From the NCBI RefSeq assembly GCF_001591825.1, contig NZ_BCVQ01000014.1, forward strand, positions 25,458-89,457: a stretch of 64,000 nucleotides of DNA. Direction: 5' to 3'. Shown in pieces: positions 8,010 to 16,175 of this stretch. Every line of letters starts with the position of its first letter. The first letter of the stretch is position 1. The notes beneath the pieces are model-generated. The model saw only the letters and a program-made list of their open reading frames with translations. It made no database searches and was not told the origin of the DNA. A program made the translations under genes and the position numbers. Source of the DNA: Rossellomorea vietnamensis NBRC 101237. Lineage in GTDB: Bacteria > Bacillota > Bacilli > Bacillales > Bacillaceae_B.

Positions 8010-9566
8010 ATGAGTTTATTAACAGTCAAAAATTTAACCCACGGTTTCGGTGACCGTGCGATTTTTAATGACGTTTCTTTCCGTTTGTTGAAGGGTGAGC
8101 ATATCGGCTTGATCGGTGCCAACGGAGAAGGAAAGTCTACATTTATGAACATCATCACTGGGAAGCTTGAGCCTGATGAAGGGAAAGTGGAATGGGCGAA
8201 GCGGATCCGCATCGGGTATCTGGATCAGCATGCAAAGCTGAAGCAGGGGATGACGATCCGGGACGTGTTGAAGACGGCCTTTCAATACCTTTTTGATATG
8301 GAAACGGAAATGAATGAGCTGTTTGCCAAGATGGGGGACGCCACTCCCGAAGAACTGGAAGAATTGCTTGAGGAAACGGGGACCCTTCAGGATGCCCTGA
8401 CGAATAATGATTTCTACATCATTGATGCCAAGGTGGAAGAAATCGGCCGTGGTCTTGGATTGGATGATATCGGTTTGGATAAGGATGTACACGATTTAAG
8501 CGGGGGACAGCGGACGAAAGTCTTACTGGCGAAGCTTTTACTTGAAAAGCCGGACATCCTGTTACTTGATGAGCCAACCAACTACCTTGATGAACAGCAT
8601 ATCAACTGGTTGAGACGCTATCTTCAGGAATATGAAAATGCCTTTATCCTGATCTCTCATGATATTCCATTCTTAAATAGTGTCATCAACCTGATCTATC
8701 ATATGGAAAATCAGGAATTGAATCGCTATGCAGGGGACTATCACGAATTCAAGCGTGTCCACGAAATGAAGAAGCAGCAGCTTGAGTCAGCGTTCAAGAG
8801 ACAACAACAGGAAATCTCGGAGTTGAAGGATTTTGTGGCGCGTAATAAGGCCCGGGTATCCACCCGAAACATGGCCATGTCCCGTCAGAAAAAGCTGGAT
8901 AAGATGGATATGATCGAACTGGCTGCGGAAAAGCCGAAGCCGGAATTTCATTTTAAACAAGCGAGGACCGCAGGCAGGGTCATCTTTGAAACGAAGGATC
9001 TTGTGATCGGGTACGATGAACCGTTATCAAGGCCCCTCAACCTCAAGATGGAGCGCGGGCAGAAGATTGCTCTATCCGGAGCCAACGGAATCGGAAAGAC
9101 GACTCTATTACGGAGCATCCTCGGGGAAATCAAACCGATTTCGGGTTCAGTGGAGCTTGGGGATTATCTTCATATCGGATATTTCGAACAGGAAATCAAA
9201 ACAAAGAACAACAACACGTGCATTGAAGAGGTTTGGAACGAGTTTCCTTCCCTGAACCAGGCGGAAGTGCGCGCTGCCCTGGCGAAGTGCGGTCTGACGA
9301 CCAAGCATATCGAAAGCAAGGTGGAAGTGCTGAGCGGTGGGGAAAAAGCGAAGGTACGCCTATGCAAATTAATGAATAAGGAATCGAACGTCCTTGTATT
9401 CGATGAACCGACCAATCACTTGGACATAGAGGCTAAAGAAGAGTTGAAGCGGGCATTGAAAGAATACAAAGGTACCGTGCTCTTAATCAGTCACGAACCT
9501 GACTTCTACCAGGATGTAGCGACGGAAGTATGGAACTGTGAAGACTGGACAACGAAATTGTTTTAA
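8010..9566 (+). CDS. yfmM: ABC-F family ATP-binding protein
   Basis: A 518-residue ABC-F protein with two ATPase domains and no membrane part, near-identical in layout and length to B. subtilis YfmM. Domain 1 has Walker A GANGEGKST (about 37-45), signature LSGGQ and Walker B LLLDEPTNYLD. The interdomain arm (about 245-310) is rich in charged residues. Domain 2 has GANGIGKTT, LSGGE and LVFDEPTNHLD. ABC-F proteins act on the ribosome (translation rescue or antibiotic protection); YfmM has no firm function that I know of. A TATAAT at 7961-7966 may be its -10. It ends at a strong terminator. Confidence 0.93.
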   Translation: MSLLTVKNLTHGFGDRAIFNDVSFRLLKGEHIGLIGANGEGKSTFMNIITGKLEPDEGKVEWAKRIRIGYLDQHAKLKQGMTIRDVLKTAFQYLFDMETEMNELFAKMGDATPEELEELLEETGTLQDALTNNDFYIIDAKVEEIGRGLGLDDIGLDKDVHDLSGGQRTKVLLAKLLLEKPDILLLDEPTNYLDEQHINWLRRYLQEYENAFILISHDIPFLNSVINLIYHMENQELNRYAGDYHEFKRVHEMKKQQLESAFKRQQQEISELKDFVARNKARVSTRNMAMSRQKKLDKMDMIELAAEKPKPEFHFKQARTAGRVIFETKDLVIGYDEPLSRPLNLKMERGQKIALSGANGIGKTTLLRSILGEIKPISGSVELGDYLHIGYFEQEIKTKNNNTCIEEVWNEFPSLNQAEVRAALAKCGLTTKHIESKVEVLSGGEKAKVRLCKLMNKESNVLVFDEPTNHLDIEAKEELKRALKEYKGTVLLISHEPDFYQDVATEVWNCEDWTTKLF

Positions 9567-9568
9567 TC

Positions 9569-9610
9569 AAAAAAAGCCGATCCCGTGAATTCAGGTGATC
9601 GGCTTTTTTT
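9569..9610. terminator. Bidirectional intrinsic terminator
   Basis: AAAAAGCCGATC and GATCGGCTTTTTT form a stem with a 14-nt loop, followed by a T run. It lies between convergent yfmM and the GntR-family gene. Confidence 0.88.
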
Positions 9611-9618
9611 ATATCATT

Positions 9619-10311
9619 CTACTCTGTCAAGATCGATTCTAGGGACGAATATCCATGATCCTCCATCCTCAAATCGTCAAAACTGTGCTTCAAATGAAGG
9701 TCGATCAATTCAAGGAGCGTCTGCTGATCCTTGTTTTCAATGGCCTTCACCATTTCCTCATGTTCCCGGAAGCGGACATTTTCACCTGGCTCTACATGAT
9801 AAAATACATCAAATAAAAACAAATAGACGTTCGATTGGGTAAGCATTTCGTCCATATAGCGGATCAGAAACTTATTTCCGCTTACCTCCGCAAGGAACAA
9901 ATGGAATTGTTTATTAAGCTCGACGTATTTTAACAGGTCCTTTTTTCTATACGTTTCCTGTTCCTCTTCAAGAAACGAATAAAGCTTGGACATATCGGAT
10001 TTTTTAACTTTAGGCAGGCCGTACTTTACAGTTAGAAATTCGATTTCTTTCCTCAATTCAAAAAAAGAAATGATCTCTTCCCTGGAAGGGTGGACGACGA
10101 AGGCCCCGCGGTTCGGGATGATCTGAACCAGCCCCTCTGCTTCGAGCCGTTTCAACGCATGCCGGATAGGAGTCCTGCTTACAGCCATCTTCTGAGAGAT
10201 GATCTGTTCGACGAGCTGTGTACCGGGTGCGATCTTCCTGGCCAATAAGGCGTCCTTTAGATGGCTATATACTTTTAATTCTGTGGTCAGTCTTTTTTTC
10301 ACGGTCATCAT
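9619..10311 (-). CDS. GntR family transcriptional regulator (FadR/FCD subfamily)
   Basis: A 230-residue regulator with an N-terminal winged helix (about 10-75, including GTQLVEQIISQKMAVSRTPIRHALKRLEAEGLVQIIPNRGAFV) and a C-terminal all-helical FCD ligand-binding domain (about 85-220). The FCD domain contains the Asp/His-type metal or acid-binding positions around NKQFHLFLAE and HEEMVKAI. FCD regulators sense organic acids or sugar acids. Neither neighbour suggests the ligand. The ribosome binding site is weak and slightly far (AAGGAAA), so the start at 10311 is not certain. Confidence 0.85.
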   Translation of the reverse strand: MMTVKKRLTTELKVYSHLKDALLARKIAPGTQLVEQIISQKMAVSRTPIRHALKRLEAEGLVQIIPNRGAFVVHPSREEIISFFELRKEIEFLTVKYGLPKVKKSDMSKLYSFLEEEQETYRKKDLLKYVELNKQFHLFLAEVSGNKFLIRYMDEMLTQSNVYLFLFDVFYHVEPGENVRFREHEEMVKAIENKDQQTLLELIDLHLKHSFDDLRMEDHGYSSLESILTE

Positions 10312-10347
10312 CCATTCAATCGATATTTCCTTTTCCTATCATATATG

Positions 10348-10410
10348 AAAAAGAGGCTGATCCAAAATCGGGTGCCTTCTAAAAAAGACACCCGACTCCT
10401 GTATCAGCCC
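10348..10410 (-). terminator. Terminator of the YitT-family gene
   Basis: A nested hairpin: outer arms GGCTGAT/ATCAGCC and inner arms GGGTG/CACCC around an A-rich loop. On the minus strand it is followed by a CTTTTTC run. Confidence 0.7.
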
Positions 10411-10412
10411 AT

Positions 10413-11258
10413 TTAAGCAAATGATTTAAAGTTATTACCCCAGATTTCGTTCATGCTGTGAACCGTAATGAATGCTTTCTGGTCGGTAGATTGAATATGC
10501 GCTTTCAACTTGGAGAAGTCCTTTCGTCCCACAATGGTGGTGATGACTTCTTTCTGGTCATCGGAAAAGGCTCCCTTGGCCGAATGGACGGTGGCCCCTC
10601 TCTCCAGGTCTCCAACGATGAACTCCTTGATATCTTCACTATGTTCGCTGATGATGACCACTTCTTTGCTTTCATTGAAAAATTGAAGCGTGCGGTCGAT
10701 CATTATCCCTTTGAGCAGCAAGCCAAAGAATGCATACAGTCCGACCTGCAGTCCGAAGAACCAGGCAGACGCAACGACAATCAGAATATCCGAAGCAAGA
10801 ACGGCCCGTCCCAGTTCCAGCCCGGTGAATTTGTGTATGATTTTTGCCAGGACGCCGGTGCCTCCGGCTGAAGCACCCTGGTTAAAGATCATGGCGACTC
10901 CGATGGCTCCGATCAGCGTCCCGATGACAATTTGAATCAGGACATCATGACCGATCGGGTTCTGAAGGGGATGGAACACCTCCAACCCCCACACCATTCC
11001 GCTGAGGGTTGTACTCGCGAAAACGGATTTCAGGCCGAAACTTGGACCGATCAATATGAGGCCGAGAATGAATAATAACATATCCAGTGTAAACATGATG
11101 ACGCCGACAGGCAGATCCATAAATTGAGCAAGCACGATGCCGGCTCCGCTCGTCCCGCCAGTGCCTACCTTATTGGGTGAAAGAAAAAAATGTATATTCA
11201 ATGCGATTAAAAACGCACCAAGAGATATGTTTAATAAAGATTGGACTTGTTTCATCAT
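10413..11258 (-). CDS. YitT family membrane protein (DUF161/DUF2179)
   Basis: A 281-residue protein with five or six hydrophobic segments in the first 190 residues and a soluble C-terminal DUF2179 domain (about 205-275, with EVVIISEHSEDIKEFIVGDLERGATVH and KEVITTIVGRKDFSKLK). This is the standard YitT architecture. Function is not established for the family; some members are linked to sporulation or secondary transport. The reading frame continues 24 codons upstream, but AAAGGAG about 8 nt before ATG 11258 decides the start. Confidence 0.85.
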   Translation of the reverse strand: MMKQVQSLLNISLGAFLIALNIHFFLSPNKVGTGGTSGAGIVLAQFMDLPVGVIMFTLDMLLFILGLILIGPSFGLKSVFASTTLSGMVWGLEVFHPLQNPIGHDVLIQIVIGTLIGAIGVAMIFNQGASAGGTGVLAKIIHKFTGLELGRAVLASDILIVVASAWFFGLQVGLYAFFGLLLKGIMIDRTLQFFNESKEVVIISEHSEDIKEFIVGDLERGATVHSAKGAFSDDQKEVITTIVGRKDFSKLKAHIQSTDQKAFITVHSMNEIWGNNFKSFA

Positions 11259-11428
11259 GGAGCACGCTCCTTTTGAATGACGGTAGTTTGAAAAACAATC
11301 AACCCGATTATAAAGAGTGTATAACCCCATGTAAATGATAAATTCTTATGAAAGCATTTACGTATAAAAGTTTTTATAATGCTTGTTTTCTGACATTTCC
11401 TCTGCCGGAATTAGGGGAGAAAAAAATG

Positions 11429-11476
11429 TTGACTTTTTTACATAAGGTGATTAATATTTAAACAGGTTAAATATTA
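11429..11476 (+). promoter_or_regulatory. Promoter with overlapping MarR-type operator
   Basis: TTGACT (11429-11434) is followed after 17 nt by TAATAT (11452-11457). A perfect inverted repeat TAATATTTAA-N5-TTAAATATTA spans 11452-11476, so it covers the -10 and the start site. This is the expected place for an autoregulating MarR repressor. Confidence 0.78.
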
Positions 11477-11504
11477 TATGGATGAATAGAAATGGGGGAT
11501 GATC

Positions 11505-11960
11505 TTGGACCTGGAACAGATCCAGCACTCATATATAGATCGCTTGTTTACAGCATTTCACGTAACGAATCGCCATATTCAGCAGGAAATGGCGGTTGCA
11601 TTGAAAGATATGAATTTAACAGGTCCTCAGTTTTTTATACTCTATCTTTTGTCGACTTCAGAAGATATGAAATCGACGGAGCTTGCTGAGAAGTTAGATG
11701 TAAAGCCAAGCGCCATCACAGTCATGATCGATCGACTTCTTAAGAATGATCTGGTTTCGAGGCAGAGAGACGAGAGTGACCGCCGGATTGTGAAGCTCGA
11801 GCTTACAACAGGCGGTCGAGAGGTTTTCGAGAGGGCGAAAAAGGTAAGGAGGGAAATCTTTTCCCAATACCTATCCTATCTTGAAGAAAAAGATGTGGAA
11901 CAACTTGTCACCATCTATGAAAAGCTGGCTACAGCCTTTGAGAACAATACAGAAGAATAA
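11505..11960 (+). CDS. MarR family transcriptional regulator
   Basis: A 151-residue winged-helix protein. The recognition part is ELAEKLDVKPSAITVMIDRLLKNDLVSRQRDESDRRIVKLELTTGG, with the DESDRR wing that defines MarR proteins. It is followed after 12 nt by a 14-TM drug-efflux transporter, as in the B. subtilis yusO-yusP pair, so it is likely its local repressor. A 10-bp inverted repeat over its own promoter fits autoregulation. The GGGGG ribosome binding site (11494-11498) touches the ATG at 11499 but is 6 nt before the TTG at 11505, so I prefer TTG; the ATG start remains possible. Confidence 0.88.
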   Translation: MDLEQIQHSYIDRLFTAFHVTNRHIQQEMAVALKDMNLTGPQFFILYLLSTSEDMKSTELAEKLDVKPSAITVMIDRLLKNDLVSRQRDESDRRIVKLELTTGGREVFERAKKVRREIFSQYLSYLEEKDVEQLVTIYEKLATAFENNTEE

Positions 11961-11972
11961 GGAGAGAAACAT

Positions 11973-13571
11973 ATGTCAGTACAACCAGGGATAAATAAAC
12001 GTTTGGTTCTGACCGGTCTGATCATCGGGATGTTCTTCAGTGCCCTTGAACAAACCGTGGTCGGGACCGCGATGCCGACCATCATCGCAGAATTGAACGG
12101 GTTTTCCATTTTTGCGTGGGTCACCACGGCTTATTTGATCACTTCCACAACGGTTACACCGATCGTGGGGAAATTATCGGATTTATATGGCAGACGATTA
12201 TTGTATTTAATCGGAGTCATTATCTTTATTATCGGGTCAGGTCTATGTGCCACGGCCACTTCCATGGAACAGCTCGTGCTGTACCGCGGCCTTCAGGGGA
12301 TTGGTGGGGGAATGATCATGCCTTTATCCCAAACCATCATCGGGGATATCTTCACTGCTGAGCAGCGTGCAAAGTGGCAGGGTGTGTTCGGTGCTTTATT
12401 CGGATTGAGCTCGGTCATCGGACCGTTCATTGGCGGATTCATTGTCGATACAATAAGCTGGCACTGGATATTCTTGATCAACGTACCGTTTGGATTGTTA
12501 TCAGCCCTTCTATTATTCATCGGTTTAAAATATGAAAATGTCGGTCGCCCGACGGATAAGGTAAGCATTGATTACCTGGGAATCATCACCTTGATCCCGG
12601 CACTGGTCCTCTTATTGCTTGGACTGAATTTCGGAGGGGATAAATTCGAGTGGATGTCAGGAACGAGCTTCATGCTCTTTGGCGGATCCATCGTTTTGCT
12701 TCTGGTATTCGGGTTCATTGAAAACAAAGCGAAGGAACCGATTCTTGATTTAAGCCTGTTTAAAAACCGGGTCTTTGCTACGACGAATGCCCTCGGGTTC
12801 CTTCTCGGATTAGGAATGTTCGGTGCGATCATGTTCGTACCAATGTTCATGCAGGGCATCCTCGGTGTGACACCGACTCAAGCCGGGTCCACCATGACAC
12901 CGATGATGATCGCCTTGATCACGGCGAGTATCATCGGCGGAAGATTATTATTAAGGCTGAGATACCGTACAGTGTTGACGGCTGGTATGCTGATCACCGT
13001 GGTTGGATTCTTCCTGATGAGTACGATGGGTCCTGAATCGAAGGAATATACAGCGTATATGTACATGATCGTGATGGGATTCGGAATGGGTCTTGTCATG
13101 CCGACCCTTATGATCGCAGTTCAGAATGAATTCCCTAAATCGAGGCTGGGGGCCGTCACATCTTCCGCAACGTTCTTCCGTTCCATCGGTGGGACGATCG
13201 GGATCACCGTATTAAACGCTGTGATGAATCAATCCCTTCAGGAAAATATGAAGGATGTAGCGGCACAGCAGGATAATCCTGCTGCAGCTCAGATCCTTGG
13301 CGGGTTAAGCGAAAAAACGGATGCCCTATTCGGACTGCTTGTGACACCAGGATTATTGGAAGTACCGAAAGAAATCGGCAAAATCGTGATCACTTCGATT
13401 GAAACCGCATGGTCCGATGCGTTTACCACCGTCTTTTTAACAGGACTGATCTTCATTGCCATCGGCGTCGGAGTGGCCCTGTCGGTTGGAAATGGGAAGA
13501 TTAAACGGGATAAAGAACTACAGGAAGAAGCGGAAAAGGAAGAGACAATCCTTAAACCGGCTACTGAATAA
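11973..13571 (+). CDS. Multidrug efflux MFS transporter, DHA2 (14-TM EmrB/QacA) family
   Basis: A 532-residue polytopic protein of the major facilitator superfamily. Family marks are FSALEQTVVGTAMPTIIAEL in TM1 (motif D1), GKLSDLYGRRLLYL (motif A), YRGLQGIGGGMIMPLSQTIIGDI (motif B) and the LFGLSSVIGPFIGGFI antiporter motif C. Fourteen membrane segments are expected for this length. It probably exports toxic compounds by proton antiport. It forms an operon with the MarR regulator (12-nt gap, AAGGAGA site). Substrate range cannot be predicted. Confidence 0.92.
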   Translation: MSVQPGINKRLVLTGLIIGMFFSALEQTVVGTAMPTIIAELNGFSIFAWVTTAYLITSTTVTPIVGKLSDLYGRRLLYLIGVIIFIIGSGLCATATSMEQLVLYRGLQGIGGGMIMPLSQTIIGDIFTAEQRAKWQGVFGALFGLSSVIGPFIGGFIVDTISWHWIFLINVPFGLLSALLLFIGLKYENVGRPTDKVSIDYLGIITLIPALVLLLLGLNFGGDKFEWMSGTSFMLFGGSIVLLLVFGFIENKAKEPILDLSLFKNRVFATTNALGFLLGLGMFGAIMFVPMFMQGILGVTPTQAGSTMTPMMIALITASIIGGRLLLRLRYRTVLTAGMLITVVGFFLMSTMGPESKEYTAYMYMIVMGFGMGLVMPTLMIAVQNEFPKSRLGAVTSSATFFRSIGGTIGITVLNAVMNQSLQENMKDVAAQQDNPAAAQILGGLSEKTDALFGLLVTPGLLEVPKEIGKIVITSIETAWSDAFTTVFLTGLIFIAIGVGVALSVGNGKIKRDKELQEEAEKEETILKPATE

Positions 13572-13576
13572 TATAA

Positions 13577-13614
13577 AGAGCCTGCCTTGGATGATTTCAA
13601 GGCAGGCTTTTTTA
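13577..13614. terminator. Bidirectional intrinsic terminator
   Basis: AGCCTGCCTTG and CAAGGCAGGCT pair perfectly with an 8-nt loop and are followed by T6. It lies between the convergent MFS and DUF899-VOC genes. Confidence 0.9.
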
Positions 13615-14523
13615 TTAGTTGGATTTTCGGACCTCATATAAATGAAACGTCAATCCAAACGGATCAGAGATCATTTCACTTTTCGTATGATAGACGTGAT
13701 CTACCCTGCAGCCGCTGTCCAGGAGCTTTTGCTTACTTCTTTCAAAATCATCCACAGCGAATTCGAAATGCACGGTGTTTTGATCACTGTCTTCAATGAA
13801 AAAATTCCGGCCATTCATCGAGAACTTTGTTTCCTTTTGTCCCTGCTCTTCAACCTTCATTCCAATGATATTCGTGTAAAATTGGATTGCCTCAGGGTAA
13901 TGCTTCACTCCAATTGCAACATTATGAGTGAGCTGAAAGGGTGAACGATGATTATGCTTCAACTGAGGGACAAAATCTTCTGACGGAGAATGTAATAAAT
14001 CCAATAAGGAATAAACGACGCAATATTCGTCCCCTGGCCCGAAGTAAGCAGAACTGAAATGATAAATCATACCTTCTTCACTTTTCTTGAACGTGGATAC
14101 CCCAGGCATGGAGGTATGCCCGTTTTTAAATCCGAGATCTTGTGAAAACGTGTTTTCTTTCGAGGATACAAGCGGAAAGGACCACCCTTTTGAAGCTGCA
14201 AAGTCTTCTTGAACAGTTGGATCGTCTGGGGAGGATAGAACAAATTCACAACGGCTTAACAAATGATGGTACACCCCATTAAAGCCATCCCCCCACATGG
14301 AACAATAGCGACAATTCCTCCCCATATTATGGATGATGATAAGTTCGTCCTTGTCCTTGAAAAGTTCCTCCAGTGTAACGGTTTGATGATCGGTTGTTAA
14401 AAAAAGGTAGTTTTCAACCTTTTGCGGCGTTTGTTGTTTGCGCAGCTGTGCAAGCTGCTTTTTCTTTTCCATGATTTCCAACTCTAATGCCTGTATTTCT
14501 TTCGTGCCTTCAAATGTGGTCAT
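13615..14523 (-). CDS. DUF899-like thioredoxin-fold protein fused to a VOC/glyoxalase domain
   Basis: A 302-residue two-domain protein. The first part (to about residue 180) looks like the DUF899/thioredoxin-like family: a coiled N-terminus, then a redox-type CxxC (GRNCRYCSMWGDGFNG) and an FSSAYFGPGDEYC region. The last 120 residues are a VOC fold (HNVAIGVKHYPEAIQFYTNIIGMKVEE through VHFEFAVDDFERSKQKLLDSG to ISDPFGLTFHLYEV). The combination suggests a redox or detoxification role, but no substrate can be given. The start at 14523 has AAAGGAGG 7 nt upstream; the frame runs 25 codons further. Confidence 0.75.
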   Translation of the reverse strand: MTTFEGTKEIQALELEIMEKKKQLAQLRKQQTPQKVENYLFLTTDHQTVTLEELFKDKDELIIIHNMGRNCRYCSMWGDGFNGVYHHLLSRCEFVLSSPDDPTVQEDFAASKGWSFPLVSSKENTFSQDLGFKNGHTSMPGVSTFKKSEEGMIYHFSSAYFGPGDEYCVVYSLLDLLHSPSEDFVPQLKHNHRSPFQLTHNVAIGVKHYPEAIQFYTNIIGMKVEEQGQKETKFSMNGRNFFIEDSDQNTVHFEFAVDDFERSKQKLLDSGCRVDHVYHTKSEMISDPFGLTFHLYEVRKSN

Positions 14524-14641
14524 TTTTTTGCCTCCTTTTAGAACTTGTCCTATGTAAGATTTCTGTATTGGTGTGAGATATCCTGCTTTACTTTCCACAA
14601 GCTCGCTTCTTACCTGGCCGCCAACCCGTTTTCTTTAATTA

Positions 14642-14656
14642 AATTTTCTGAAAATA
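14642..14656. promoter_or_regulatory. CodY box upstream of the paa operon
   Basis: AATTTTCTGAAAATA matches the CodY consensus AATTTTCWGAAAATT at 14 of 15 positions. It ends 2 nt before the -35 of the paaK promoter, a position where a bound protein could block polymerase. Confidence 0.75.
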
Positions 14657-14658
14657 TA

Positions 14659-14687
14659 TTGACAATTATCAACAGACACGTTATCTT
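14659..14687 (+). promoter_or_regulatory. Putative paaK operon promoter
   Basis: TTGACA (perfect -35), 17 nt, then TATCTT (4/6 -10). It lies just downstream of the CodY box and upstream of the PaaX-type element. Confidence 0.55.
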
Positions 14688-14719
14688 TTGAGTAGTTGAA
14701 TATAACACATATTTACTTA

Positions 14720-14739
14720 AACGAATTAATAACGTTATA
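14720..14739 (+). promoter_or_regulatory. Candidate PaaX operator (paaK)
   Basis: AACG-N7-AACGTTATA, the same layout as elements before paaX, the ABC importer and the thioesterase-PheDH operon. It lies about 30 nt downstream of the predicted start site and 38 nt upstream of paaK. Confidence 0.6.
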
Positions 14740-14776
14740 TAAATATATTTTTATATCATGACAGGGGGCCGATACA

Positions 14777-16102
14777 TTGATTTTGCATGAGATTGAAACT
14801 GCCGGTCGATCGCAAATGGAGCGCCTTCAACTAGAGAGACTGCAACATGTTGCTTCAGTCGTTTATGAGAAAGTTCCCTTTTACCGGGAGCAGTTTGAGA
14901 GAAGGGGCATCAAGCCGGAGGATATAAAGTCTTTGTCAGACTTAAAAATGTTACCGCTTACAATTAAAAAAGACCTTCGGGATCATTATCCATTCGGTCT
15001 GTTTGCTGTAGAGCGCGAGGAGATGGTAAGGGTCCATGCATCAAGCGGTACGAGCGGAAAGCCCACTGTCGTAGGCTATACCCAGAACGATATTGAGATG
15101 TGGGGAGAAATCGTGGCACGTGCAATCAGCATGGCAGGTGGGAAACCGGGGGATGTCCTGCATAACGCATATGGATATGGTTTATTTACCGGCGGACTTG
15201 GTCTTCATTATGGCAGTGAGAAGCTCGGGATGATCACGGTTCCGGTGTCAGGAGGGAACATGTCCAGGCAGATCACATTATTGGAAGACTTTAAGCCGTC
15301 CATCATATGCGGTACACCTTCGTACGTTCTCAATTTAGCTGAATCAATGGAGGCTCAAGGAAAGGATCCGGCTTCCCTTTCTGTAAAGTATGGAATCTTC
15401 GGAGCCGAGCCATGGTCGGATTCAATGAGGAAGACGCTGGAGCGGAAGATGGATATTAAAGCATGCGACATATACGGGTTGAGTGAGGTCATCGGTCCCG
15501 GGGTTGCCATTGAATGTCATGAAGCACGGGACGGCCTTCATATAGCAGAGGATCATTTCCTCGTTGAAGTCATTAACCCTGATACGTTAGAGACCCTGCC
15601 GGAAGGGGAGGTCGGGGAGCTTGTGTTTACGAGCTTAACGAAGGAAGCCTTTCCGATCATCCGGTATAGAACCGGCGATATTGCTTCGATTCAGCATGGA
15701 ACATGCTCATGTGGACGAACAACGGTGAAAATGTCCAGGGTGAAAGGAAGAGTCGATGACATGCTCATCATCAGGGGTGTGAACGTGTTCCCATCTGAAA
15801 TGGAGCATTTTCTGCTTCAGATAAGTGAACTTGCACCCCATTATCAGGTTCACTTAAAGAAAAAAGGGGCACTGGATTTGGTGGAGCTGCAGGTCGAGGT
15901 GACGGATGAATGTTTCAATGGGGTGTCGAACGACTTACATCATGACCGCCTGAGTGAACTGGAAAGAAAAGTGAAGAGCCTGATGAAAGATCGTTGCTAT
16001 GTTTCCATGGAAGTCAAAGTGAGAGCTCCAAGGGAAATACCCCGCTCGGAAGGTAAAGCCATCCGGATTGTCGATCTTAGGGGAGAAGCCATGCTTCAAT
16101 AA
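14777..16102 (+). CDS. paaK: Phenylacetate-CoA ligase
   Basis: A 441-residue AMP-forming ligase of the PaaK family, which activates phenylacetate to phenylacetyl-CoA with ATP. The P-loop SSGTSGKP is at 89-96. Further marks are the GAEPWSDSMR segment, YGLSEVIGPGVAIEC, the YRTGDIASI adenylate motif and the C-terminal domain beginning VKGRVDDMLIIRGVNVFPSEME. It starts with TTG, 8 nt after a GGGGG site. It is the first gene of an eleven-gene operon running to 24417. If phenylacetyl-CoA also comes from phenylpyruvate (see 30.6-36.5 kb), PaaK serves only external or recycled phenylacetate. Confidence 0.95.
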   Translation: MILHEIETAGRSQMERLQLERLQHVASVVYEKVPFYREQFERRGIKPEDIKSLSDLKMLPLTIKKDLRDHYPFGLFAVEREEMVRVHASSGTSGKPTVVGYTQNDIEMWGEIVARAISMAGGKPGDVLHNAYGYGLFTGGLGLHYGSEKLGMITVPVSGGNMSRQITLLEDFKPSIICGTPSYVLNLAESMEAQGKDPASLSVKYGIFGAEPWSDSMRKTLERKMDIKACDIYGLSEVIGPGVAIECHEARDGLHIAEDHFLVEVINPDTLETLPEGEVGELVFTSLTKEAFPIIRYRTGDIASIQHGTCSCGRTTVKMSRVKGRVDDMLIIRGVNVFPSEMEHFLLQISELAPHYQVHLKKKGALDLVELQVEVTDECFNGVSNDLHHDRLSELERKVKSLMKDRCYVSMEVKVRAPREIPRSEGKAIRIVDLRGEAMLQ

Positions 16103-16123
16103 ATTTTTTTGAGAAAAATACCT

Positions 16124-16160
16124 ATCACACCATTTCAGTATAACGTTGAAATGGTGTGAT
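16124..16160 (+). other. Perfect 14-bp hairpin between paaK and paaA
   Basis: ATCACACCATTTCA and its exact complement surround a 9-nt loop, and the paaA ribosome binding site starts 2 nt after the hairpin. There is no T run, so it is not a terminator; mRNA processing, stabilisation or translational control is possible. The loop and its edge contain TATAACGTT (16139-16147), the core of the PaaX-type element on the minus strand. Confidence 0.6.
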
Positions 16161-16175
16161 GAAGGAGGGGCTGCA

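Noticed and set aside
11349..11362. cre-like TGAAAGCATTTACG upstream of the YitT-family gene
   Set aside because: The central CG is lost, which is essential for CcpA sites.
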